Shown here: positions 35,187 to 43,267 of the stretch, in pieces | How the letters are laid out: each line of letters starts with the position of its first letter | Position numbering within the stretch: the stretch's first letter is position 1 | Assembly: GCA_003216155.1 (NCBI GenBank) | Contig: QCJH01000013.1 | Coordinates: 1 to 43,267, forward strand | Source: Prochlorococcus sp. AG-409-A19 | GTDB lineage: Bacteria > Cyanobacteriota > Cyanobacteriia > PCC-6307 > Cyanobiaceae | DNA length: 43,267 nt | Reading direction: 5' to 3' | Notes under the pieces: model-generated | Seen by the model: the letters and a program-made list of their open reading frames with translations, nothing else | Databases searched by the model: none | Told to the model about the DNA's origin: nothing | Program-made: the position numbers and the translations under genes

Positions 35187-36176
35187 TTAAGATGTCTGTA
35201 AGCCGATTTCTTTGCGCAAAAGATTAATAGTGTCACCGCTTAGATAACTTTCAGCGCAATGTAATTGGGGCATTCTCATAAGTTGTGAGCGATTTTGACG
35301 CAGGGTTTGTTCTACTAGAGGCAGGCTAGGACGATCGCAGAGGACATGACTAGCAGCTCTCAGTAAAGCAAGCAGCCGACTGCCTATATCAGGTGTCGCT
35401 GTCATGAGCAATATTTCGTTCCCTCGCATGCTGTGAAGGATTACCTCTGCAGCTCTGAGAATGCCTGGACTGATACTTACTAGGCCTACGCAGCTTCCTG
35501 GGCGAAGTTCTTTAAGCATCGCCAATTCTTTGCGAAAGTCATTCAGATCAACTGCTACTGCTCTCACTTTGTGCTTTTTTGCAAGTTCTTCCATGGGCTG
35601 CAAGAAGTAGCGACTAGTTACTACTGTCCCGATGGAGGAACTTTCTAGGACGTTTTCGAGTTCTTCCATAGGAACTACTTCAACGGGGACATCAATTTTG
35701 GGCTCTAGTTCTTCTGCAATTAGCATTGAGGCCCCAATGTCTTCTCTTGGAGTGCTTACAAGCACTCTCGCTCCACAGCGCAAGCGCCAGTCAATTTCTC
35801 GAGTCAGAAGTTCCCTGGTTAGTTGAAGAGTGCAACCTGCATTTAATAGGCCATCTACGCATTTGCGCACTTCTCGATCGATATCAGTAACACCCTTGTT
35901 TCGAATATGAGGTGGCGTTTTTATTTCACGTGGTTTTTGTTGATCTCGTACATATATTCCTGAGCCAGCCATTGCTTCAACGACTCCATCAGTTTCTAGT
36001 TGTCTATAAACCTTGCTGATGGTGTTCCTATGCAGTCCGGTTTGCATAGCAAGTTGCCTAGTACTTGGCAGTCGATGGCCAGGTGGATAGTGTCTTGCTG
36101 CGATTGCAAAACAAATTTGGTTATAAAGCTGGGCCGAAGCCGGGATGTCGCTTTCCTGCTGGATATGGAATCGCAC
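35187..36176 (-). CDS. GntR-family transcriptional regulator
   Basis: 329 residues. The N-terminal winged helix-turn-helix has the GntR layout: AQLYNQICFAIAARHYPPGHRLPSTRQLA, GLHRNTISKVYRQLETDGVVEAMAGSGIYV in consecutive segments, ending near residue 75. The C-terminal 230 residues are an alpha/beta domain resembling a periplasmic-binding-protein or response-type fold (VLVSTPREDIG, GTVVTSRYFLQPMEEL, AVAVDLNDFRKEL, GLVSISPGILRAAEVI); I do not recognise a ligand. It is not an aminotransferase (MocR) type. GTG 36176 is chosen because MRFHIQQESDIPA is the usual N-terminus; no Shine-Dalgarno is clear. The position just upstream of cysE hints at, but does not show, control of sulfur or amino-acid metabolism. 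Confidence 0.88.
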   Translation of the reverse strand: MRFHIQQESDIPASAQLYNQICFAIAARHYPPGHRLPSTRQLAMQTGLHRNTISKVYRQLETDGVVEAMAGSGIYVRDQQKPREIKTPPHIRNKGVTDIDREVRKCVDGLLNAGCTLQLTRELLTREIDWRLRCGARVLVSTPREDIGASMLIAEELEPKIDVPVEVVPMEELENVLESSSIGTVVTSRYFLQPMEELAKKHKVRAVAVDLNDFRKELAMLKELRPGSCVGLVSISPGILRAAEVILHSMRGNEILLMTATPDIGSRLLALLRAASHVLCDRPSLPLVEQTLRQNRSQLMRMPQLHCAESYLSGDTINLLRKEIGLQTS

Positions 36177-36361
36177 GCCAGCGACCGGGGTTGCAATGCG
36201 TCCACCATAAGGAGCCGCGGGGCGGGTGACAATTATTTGTGTGTCATGTGACCCTATGCCAATTGATTTTTTTTGCTTGTTTTGAATACCAGCCTTCTGT
36301 TTGCATGCTTTTTCTGGCAGAAATTTAATATGTATTTCGAGGTGATTTTCGTAAAGATCTT

Positions 36362-37027
36362 TTATTTATCTGTGGTTTTTGCTTTGCTGGCCAGCTTCGT
36401 GGCACTTTGGCGAGGAGGTGCAGTGATAGTTCTTACTGCTCTAACCGGAGTTGGAGCATCCTTTTCTTTTTTAACAAGCGGGGTTTTTCGTGGAGTAAGA
36501 AACATGATCATATTTCTACCTTCACGTTTAGGAGCTTGTTGAACTTCTGCTTGTTCTTCTAGGTCTTTTGCCATGCGGCGCAATAAAGTCTCAGCAAGGG
36601 CTGTGTGTTGGATTTCGCGACCTCTGAAGATCACTGTGCACTTCACTTTGTCTCCAGCTTTTAGAAAACGGGTTGCATGTCCAATACGTACGTCGTAATC
36701 ATGCTGATCAATCTTGTAACGCATTTTCACTTCTTTGACTTCAGTTTGGTGTGACTTTTTTTTAGCTTCTTTGGCCTTTTTTTCTTGTTCGAATTTGAAT
36801 TTCCCGTAATCCATAATTCGGCATACGGGTGGATCAGCTTTTTCGCTCACAAGCACAAGATCTAGTTCACGCTCTTGAGCAACTTCGAGAGCTTCTTCTC
36901 TATTGATTACCCCTAATTGCGTTCCGTCTGCGTCTACTACACGCAATTTGGGGTAGTTGATTCGATCATTAATGTTGGGCAGCTCCCGGACGGGGGCGCG
37001 ACGGTCAAAACGAGGACGAGGTGGCAT
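36362..37027 (-). CDS. infC: Translation initiation factor IF-3
   Basis: 221 residues, about 40 longer than E. coli IF-3. The N-domain has [21 protein letters not shown], the lysine-rich linker [17 protein letters not shown], and the C-domain [21 protein letters not shown] with [19 protein letters not shown]. The extra basic, proline/threonine-rich C-terminal tail (about 40 residues) is common in cyanobacteria. It binds the 30S subunit and checks the initiator tRNA. The start is an ordinary ATG, unlike the AUU of E. coli infC. miaA ends 59 bp upstream on the same strand. The 185 bp downstream up to the GntR gene contains no terminator I could recognise. Confidence 0.97.
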   Translation of the reverse strand: MPPRPRFDRRAPVRELPNINDRINYPKLRVVDADGTQLGVINREEALEVAQERELDLVLVSEKADPPVCRIMDYGKFKFEQEKKAKEAKKKSHQTEVKEVKMRYKIDQHDYDVRIGHATRFLKAGDKVKCTVIFRGREIQHTALAETLLRRMAKDLEEQAEVQQAPKREGRNMIMFLTPRKTPLVKKEKDAPTPVRAVRTITAPPRQSATKLASKAKTTDK

Positions 37028-37086
37028 TCAGTAGGTTGATGGAAAAAGGCAGACCGAATATGAAATCCATTCTATGTCTGCTTGCA

Positions 37087-38007
37087 TCACCCTATACCGG
37101 TTTCGATCAGTGTTAATGCTTCCCTTAGAGGTTCCTCATCGTTTAGCCATTTAGGAGCATGTTGTTTGCGGAACCATGTCCGCTGACGTTTCGCAAATTG
37201 ATGAGTACGGCGATTCGTAATTTTGATGGCTTCTTTAAGTTCAATTTGTCCTTCGATTACTTGCAAAGCCTCTCTATAGCCAATGGTTTGTAGCATTGGG
37301 AGATTCGATTCATATTTGAGCAGTAATTGTTCTGTTTCTTGGATGATGCCATTTTCAAAAAGCTGTTCGGTCCTTTTATTAATTCGTTCTTTAAGGTCTG
37401 AAGGGTCCAGGCCTAGTTCAATTATTTGCCATTTGGGCGGATGTTTTTTCTGTTGACTGCTTATTGATTTTCCAGTTGCGTAGATTACCTCTAAAGCTCG
37501 TTGTGTTCTAACTGCATCGGCTGAATCTATGCGTTGCCCTGCTAAGGGGTCAGCTGACTTCAGAAGAGGATGGCAGATCTCTTGACCTAAATCTTGCAAT
37601 TGCCTTCTTAGAGCTGACTGAGGTGCGACAGCTGGTGGCTGAAGGCCATCAGTAATTGCTTTGAGATATAAACCACTCCCGCCAACTAATAGACATAATC
37701 CTCTGTCCTGAAGGGTCTGATCAATACTTTGCTGAGCTAGCTTTTGAAATTCGTACAGAGTGATTGGCTGATTTGGTTCACGTATATTGAGAAGATAGTG
37801 AGGAACAAGTTGTTGTTGCTCTAAAGATGGTTTGGCCGTACCTATATCCATTCCTTTATAAAGTTGCCTGGAATCAAAATTGTGGACACCAAGACGCAAT
37901 TTTTTTGCTATTTGAATAGATAGATCTGTTTTCCCACTTGCTGTTGGCCCAAGAAGCACAATGACAATTGGTTTTTTGGGGGCATGAGGGATTCTGATAA
38001 TTGACAT
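37087..38007 (-). CDS. miaA: tRNA dimethylallyltransferase
   Basis: 306 residues, the usual length. It adds the isopentenyl group of DMAPP to A37 of tRNAs reading UNN codons. P-loop [20 protein letters not shown], then [18 protein letters not shown] (DSxQxYxxxDIGTAKP hallmark), [36 protein letters not shown] and, near the end, [14 protein letters not shown]. The gene is divergent from gyrB over 129 bp and is likely cotranscribed with infC downstream. Confidence 0.97.
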   Translation of the reverse strand: MSIIRIPHAPKKPIVIVLLGPTASGKTDLSIQIAKKLRLGVHNFDSRQLYKGMDIGTAKPSLEQQQLVPHYLLNIREPNQPITLYEFQKLAQQSIDQTLQDRGLCLLVGGSGLYLKAITDGLQPPAVAPQSALRRQLQDLGQEICHPLLKSADPLAGQRIDSADAVRTQRALEVIYATGKSISSQQKKHPPKWQIIELGLDPSDLKERINKRTEQLFENGIIQETEQLLLKYESNLPMLQTIGYREALQVIEGQIELKEAIKITNRRTHQFAKRQRTWFRKQHAPKWLNDEEPLREALTLIETGIG

Positions 38008-38106
38008 GCCAGAAATTGTGTGGGGAGGCCTTTCTAAGCGCCCTTTTGGCGCCAGTGGTAGATTGAGAGTGCCAGGTAGAGGTTTCTCGTCAATGAGGAC
38101 TTTTAG

Positions 38107-40103
<1,997 letters not shown>

Positions 40104-40104
<1 letters not shown>

Positions 40105-40442
40105 TGAAGGAGTTGGTTTTTGCTGCTCGCTTGTTATTTGTTTTGGTCTCGGCTTTATTGGTTCCAGCAACTTTGCCTGCAGGTGGAGGTGAGTTTGCCC
40201 CTCCAGAGATTTGCCGCAAAAAGGTTAATACTTCCCCGCTTATTCTTTTTAATACATGTTCTATTCACGCTAGTCCTGCTGCAGCTGCTCCTGTTTTAAG
40301 GAAATTGAAAGTAGGTACTCCAATACATGTTTTAAGGACTTGGAAGAACGCTAAGGGTGAATATTGGTTTCAGGTCAAAATTGCATCGATGTCAGCTGTT
40401 GATTTAGCCAGCAATGTAAGACGTGGTTGGCTCCTTGGCTGA
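40104..40442 (+). CDS. Small exported SH3-like protein
   Basis: 112 residues. A signal peptide is evident (MKELVFAARLLFVLVSALLV, with possible cleavage after LPAGG or so). The mature part (PLILFNTCSIHASPAAAAPVLRKLKVGTPIHVLRTW segments, then GEYWFQVKI and RRGWLLG) resembles a bacterial SH3 domain: a variable-charge start, KVGTPIHVLRTW, and the terminal G-W-L strand. It would be periplasmic and might bind cell-wall or envelope components. Two Cys remain in the mature chain. It is coupled to gyrB (TGATG) and overlaps the first crcB frame, so it belongs to the same transcript. Its specific role is unknown. Confidence 0.7.
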
Positions 40443-40833
40443 ACAGCAACACTTCACTTCGCAGTCCTTGGCACTGGTTGCTTTTGGAGCTGTCGCTGGT
40501 GCTTATTTGAGGTGGAAAGTAATGAATAATAAACGTAATTTTTTGCCAAAGAAACCTTGGAGGGTTTCAACTATTAATATCTTTTCTGCTTTTGTTTTTG
40601 GCTTGATAATGAGTTCATTTAAGGAGGGTGTGATTTTGCAAGATGACTCCCCTTTTATGTTGTTCGTCAGCATAGGTTTCTTGGGTTCTTTCAGTACTTT
40701 CTCGACTTTTGTTGTTGATATTTTGGGAATACTTATGGAACATCGGTGGATAGATGGCTTGAGTCTTTTAATTGGAACGCTCGTTGGTGGCATTTTTGCA
40801 GTTGCCTTGGGTTATCAAATAGGATATGGATGA
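40423..40833 (+). CDS. crcB: Fluoride channel subunit 1 (CrcB/Fluc)
   Basis: Up to 136 residues, with GTG 40423 as the longest start; TTG 40435 is also possible. Four membrane helices. Family landmarks: AFGAVAGAYLRWKV (GxxxGAxLRW), the central STINIFSAFVFGLIMSS with the conserved Asn, and GFLGSFSTFSTFVVD (the FSTF sodium-site and phenylalanine track). Fluc channels are dual-topology dimers that let F- leave the cell. This gene overlaps the next, second crcB by 8 bp, pointing to a heterodimer. No crcB-type fluoride riboswitch is seen upstream because the gene sits inside the gyrB operon. Confidence 0.9.
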   Translation: MVGSLAEQQHFTSQSLALVAFGAVAGAYLRWKVMNNKRNFLPKKPWRVSTINIFSAFVFGLIMSSFKEGVILQDDSPFMLFVSIGFLGSFSTFSTFVVDILGILMEHRWIDGLSLLIGTLVGGIFAVALGYQIGYG

Positions 40834-41185
40834 AAGGCAAATTTCTTATTACAAGGAATTGCATGAGTTACTACTAGTTGGTATAGGCGCAATTCCAGGT
40901 GCCTTTCTTCGTTGGCAGTTGCAGAATGATTTATTGGTTAATATTTTTGGTTCATTTATTTTAGGACTGATTTTTGGTATGAATTTGCGTAGACGTAAAC
41001 AATTAATTATAGGAGTTGGCTTTTGTGGTGCTTTGACTACCTTTGGTGGTTGGATTTTGAGTTGCTTTAAACTTATGATTTTGGGCTCATGGTTTTCTGC
41101 ATTTGTGCTGATATTTATAACTTTAGGGCTAGGGTTAGGATTTGCATATTTAGGCCTTCTTATAGGTCGTAAGATTATTCTTTAA
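40826..41185 (+). CDS. crcB: Fluoride channel subunit 2 (CrcB/Fluc)
   Basis: 119 residues, with four membrane helices. It has GIGAIPGAFLRWQL, LLVNIFGSFILGLIFGM (conserved Asn) and GFCGALTTFGGWILS. Compared with subunit 1, the TTFSTF motif is altered to TTFGGW, so the second phenylalanine of the track is Trp in this chain. It starts at ATG 40826, overlapping the previous stop by 8 bp. Paired, antiparallel subunits are a known Fluc form. The 3' end overlaps the convergent peroxidase gene by 11 bp. Confidence 0.9.
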   Translation: MDERQISYYKELHELLLVGIGAIPGAFLRWQLQNDLLVNIFGSFILGLIFGMNLRRRKQLIIGVGFCGALTTFGGWILSCFKLMILGSWFSAFVLIFITLGLGLGFAYLGLLIGRKIIL

Positions 41186-41654
41186 GTGCTTTTTCAATTG
41201 CAGCTATCAATTCTTCACTTGTTGGCTCCACATTACTTTTGAAGCGAGCAACAACTTCGCCCTCTTTGTTAATTAAAAACTTTTCGAAGTTCCAAGCCAC
41301 ATCTCCTTCAGGTGCAGCTTTATTTAGTGTTGTGTATGGTTCAGTTGTATTGCCAGTGGCATGGACTTTTTGAAAGAGTTGGAAGTTCGCGCCATATGTA
41401 GTTGAGCAGAACTCCTTAATTTCTGAAAGGGTGCCAGGCTCTTGATTGCCAAAGTCATTGCATGGGAATCCAAGTACTTGAAGACCTTGGGGACCATAAG
41501 TTTCTTCAAGAGTTTGTAGACCTGCGTATTGCTTGGTAAACCCACATTTGCTAGCAACATTGACGATCAATAAAACTTTCCCTTTGTATTCCCCTAGTTG
41601 TTTTTCAGCACCTTCAGGGGTTGTGACACTTACTTTGCTTACATTGATGGTCAT
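41175..41654 (-). CDS. gpx: Glutathione peroxidase (Cys type)
   Basis: 159 residues, the full family length. The peroxidatic Cys is in NVASKCGFTKQY, the Gln in GFPCNDFGNQEPG and the Trp in DVAWNFEKFLI, giving the usual Cys-Gln-Trp set. The codon for the active residue is Cys, not selenocysteine. Such cyanobacterial enzymes commonly use NADPH or thioredoxin to reduce lipid peroxides rather than glutathione. A second Cys (PCNDFGN) and a third (EFCSTT) could form the resolving disulfide. No signal peptide, so it is cytoplasmic. It is divergent from mgtE over 75 bp. Confidence 0.95.
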   Translation of the reverse strand: MTINVSKVSVTTPEGAEKQLGEYKGKVLLIVNVASKCGFTKQYAGLQTLEETYGPQGLQVLGFPCNDFGNQEPGTLSEIKEFCSTTYGANFQLFQKVHATGNTTEPYTTLNKAAPEGDVAWNFEKFLINKEGEVVARFKSNVEPTSEELIAAIEKALKE

Positions 41655-41729
41655 GGTTTCTGTATGGTGATTCTTTGACCTTAGCTAGAACTTATAGCCA
41701 TAAACTTAAATGGCCTTCATGGTTCGTCG

Positions 41730-43151
41730 ATGAACGAGGCAACTGAGGCAACTACTTCAGCTGCATCTGTCTTAAGCGGATCTCAGTTGCATGACTTGGT
41801 AACTGAGCAGCTGCAAACGATGCTGTCAGCCGGCAATTATGACGGTGTGAAAAATTTGCTTCAACCGGTCCAGCCCGTTGATATTGCAGAAGCGATTGGT
41901 AGTTTGCCTCGGACTCTTCAGGCCCTTGCTTTTCGCCTGTTAAGTAAAGATGAGGCGATAGAGGTTTATGAATATTTGGATCCAACGGTTCAGCAAACTC
42001 TTTTAGAACGACTTCGTTCCAGTGAGGTTTTAGAGCTTGTTGAAGAGATGTCCCCAGATGACAGGGTTCGTCTTTTTGATGAGTTGCCCGCGAAAGTTGT
42101 TAGGCGTTTATTGGCCGAATTAAGCCCAGCAGAGAGGAGAGTGACAGCTCAGTTATTGGGTTACGAGACGGAAACGGCAGGTCGCTTGATGACTACTGAA
42201 TTTATTGATCTTAAAGAATTTCATAGTGCAGCCCAGGCACTCACAATTGTGCGTCGAAGGGCTCCAGATACTGAAACTATTTATAGCTTGTATGTGACTG
42301 ATGGAGAACGTCATCTCACTGGAATCCTTTCACTGAGGGATCTGGTAACTGCTGACCCTGAAGAACTTATAGGTGATGTAATGACTCGTGATGTGGTGAG
42401 TGTGCGTACGGATACTGATCAAGAGGAAGTGGCCAGGGCAATTCAGCGTTATGACTTTTTGGCTGTGCCAGTCGTAGACCGAGAGCAGCGCTTAGTGGGG
42501 ATAGTCACTGTTGATGATGTAATTGATGTCATTGAGCAAGAGGCCACTCGCGACATTTATGCCGCAGGTGCAGTTCAGGCTGGAGATGAAGATGATTATT
42601 TTCAGAGCAATTTATTTACGGTTGCTCGTCGTCGAGTGGTTTGGCTGGCTGTCTTGGTGGTGGCAAATGGCTTGACCACTGAAGTGATTGCAATGAATGA
42701 TTTGGTTTTACAGCAAGTTGTTCTGCTTGCAGCTTTTATTCCTTTATTGATTGGTACTGGTGGAAATGTTGGCGCCCAGAGCTCGACAGTGGTTATTCGT
42801 GGCTTAAGTACTCAACGTATTCAGGCTCTTGGACCGATGAAGGCTGTCTTTCGTGAGGCAATTGCAGGGGCTTTGCTTGGTTTATTGATGTTGTTCTTTG
42901 TTGTCCCTTTTGCTTGGTGGAGAGGAGACGGCCCTTTGGTAGGTACTGCAGTTGGAATTAGTTTGATGGCGATTACGACTCTTGCTGCTACTGCAGGAGC
43001 TGCCCTCCCGCTTTTGTTTGATCGTATGGGTCTTGATCCGGCTTTGATGTCGGCTCCTTTTATCACTACTGCTACAGATGTAGCAGGAGTGATGATTTAC
43101 TTGAGAACCGCAGCATGGCTACTGAAAAACATGAATGGCATCCATGCTTAG
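41730..43151 (+). CDS. mgtE: Magnesium transporter MgtE
   Basis: 473 residues. The N domain is a helical superfold (PVDIAEAIGSLPRTLQALAFRLL, EEMSPDDRVRLFDELPAKVVRRLLAELS in segments). Two CBS domains follow, with TGILSLRDLVTADPEELIGDVM and LVGIVTVDDVIDVIEQEA. Five membrane helices from about residue 305 carry the pore motifs FIPLLIGTGGNVGAQSSTVVIRGL and PFITTATDVAGVMIYL. It imports Mg2+ and is gated by Mg2+ binding to the cytoplasmic domains. No M-box or other long leader fits in the 75-bp upstream gap. Confidence 0.96.
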   Translation: MNEATEATTSAASVLSGSQLHDLVTEQLQTMLSAGNYDGVKNLLQPVQPVDIAEAIGSLPRTLQALAFRLLSKDEAIEVYEYLDPTVQQTLLERLRSSEVLELVEEMSPDDRVRLFDELPAKVVRRLLAELSPAERRVTAQLLGYETETAGRLMTTEFIDLKEFHSAAQALTIVRRRAPDTETIYSLYVTDGERHLTGILSLRDLVTADPEELIGDVMTRDVVSVRTDTDQEEVARAIQRYDFLAVPVVDREQRLVGIVTVDDVIDVIEQEATRDIYAAGAVQAGDEDDYFQSNLFTVARRRVVWLAVLVVANGLTTEVIAMNDLVLQQVVLLAAFIPLLIGTGGNVGAQSSTVVIRGLSTQRIQALGPMKAVFREAIAGALLGLLMLFFVVPFAWWRGDGPLVGTAVGISLMAITTLAATAGAALPLLFDRMGLDPALMSAPFITTATDVAGVMIYLRTAAWLLKNMNGIHA

Positions 43152-43161
43152 GTATAAATAC

Positions 43162-43267
43162 TTATTTACGTGCAAAAGTGCTTTTTTTTGGGCAATTAGA
43201 GACACCCTTGGAGTTAAGCTTTACATAACTTAAAGAAGCTTCCATGATTTCGGCCCAGGCGTCATCA
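43162..43267 (-). CDS. 3' end of an unrecognised gene, 5' end outside the window
   Basis: An open frame on the minus strand enters at the right edge and ends with TAA at 43164-43162. The last 35 residues begin DDAWAEIMEASLSY and end CPKKSTFARK. The frame has no stop, a plausible residue mix with a Lys/Arg-rich tail, and lies 10 bp from the convergent mgtE stop, the same tail-to-tail packing seen elsewhere in the window. I do not recognise the family. A chance open frame of this length remains possible. Confidence 0.45.
   Translation of the reverse strand, partial: DDAWAEIMEASLSYVKLNSKGVSNCPKKSTFARK

Noticed and set aside
36177..36361. Operator or promoter for the GntR gene
   Set aside because: Only 4-bp inverted arms (GTCA/TGAC, near 36242-36251) and no convincing -35/-10 pair could be found; too weak to report as a feature.
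43168..43192. Possible terminator after mgtE (short stem before a T-run)
   Set aside because: The stem is only 3 bp, and the T-run is better explained as lysine codons of the convergent partial gene.

Overview
The window looks like a chromosome segment of a marine picocyanobacterium, most likely a low-light Prochlorococcus or a close Synechococcus relative. The basis is the housekeeping block secA / cysE / GntR regulator / infC / miaA / gyrB / paired crcB / mgtE, the compact layout with overlapping genes, and a moderate G+C content (roughly 40% by eye). The genus is an inference; the sequence holds no taxonomic marker such as rRNA. No tRNA, rRNA, insertion sequence, phage gene or CRISPR array was found, and no gene-free stretch exceeds about 230 bp.

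Positions 1-31.3 kb are an accessory cell-surface region. It opens with a glycosyltransferase cut by the window edge. Next is an RTX-like, cysteine-free secreted protein with its own promoter candidate and a strong intrinsic terminator. Two OGT/SPINDLY-type (TPR + GT41) glycosyltransferases follow, convergent with each other. A tightly coupled four-gene operon comes next: TPR + GT9-like glycosyltransferase, parvulin-like peptidyl-prolyl isomerase, a type I secretion ABC transporter with an N-terminal cyclic-nucleotide-binding-like domain and a dead C39 peptidase domain, and an HlyD-type adaptor whose cytoplasmic tail carries three near-identical 22-residue repeats. The simplest reading is a type I secretion system whose beta-solenoid substrate is glycosylated in the cytoplasm before export. 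That link is inferred from gene order and family knowledge and is not proven.

From 14.7 to 31.3 kb the genes serve a surface polysaccharide: many GT4 glycosyltransferases, one GT9, one GT2, one GT-A-like protein and one RgpF-like protein, two unrelated sulfotransferases, the GDP-L-fucose pair gmd-fcl, and an ABC-2 polysaccharide exporter (wzt-wzm). Together they suggest a fucose-containing, possibly sulfated, polysaccharide assembled in the cytoplasm and exported by an ABC transporter.

From 31.5 kb to the end the window is core: protein export (secA), cysteine synthesis (cysE), a GntR-type regulator, translation initiation (infC), tRNA modification (miaA), DNA gyrase (gyrB), a small secreted SH3-like protein, a two-gene fluoride channel (crcB pair), a glutathione peroxidase, an Mg2+ transporter (mgtE), and the 3' end of an unrecognised gene. 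Nearly all convergent gene pairs overlap or nearly touch at their 3' ends without an intrinsic terminator. The RTX gene is the striking exception.
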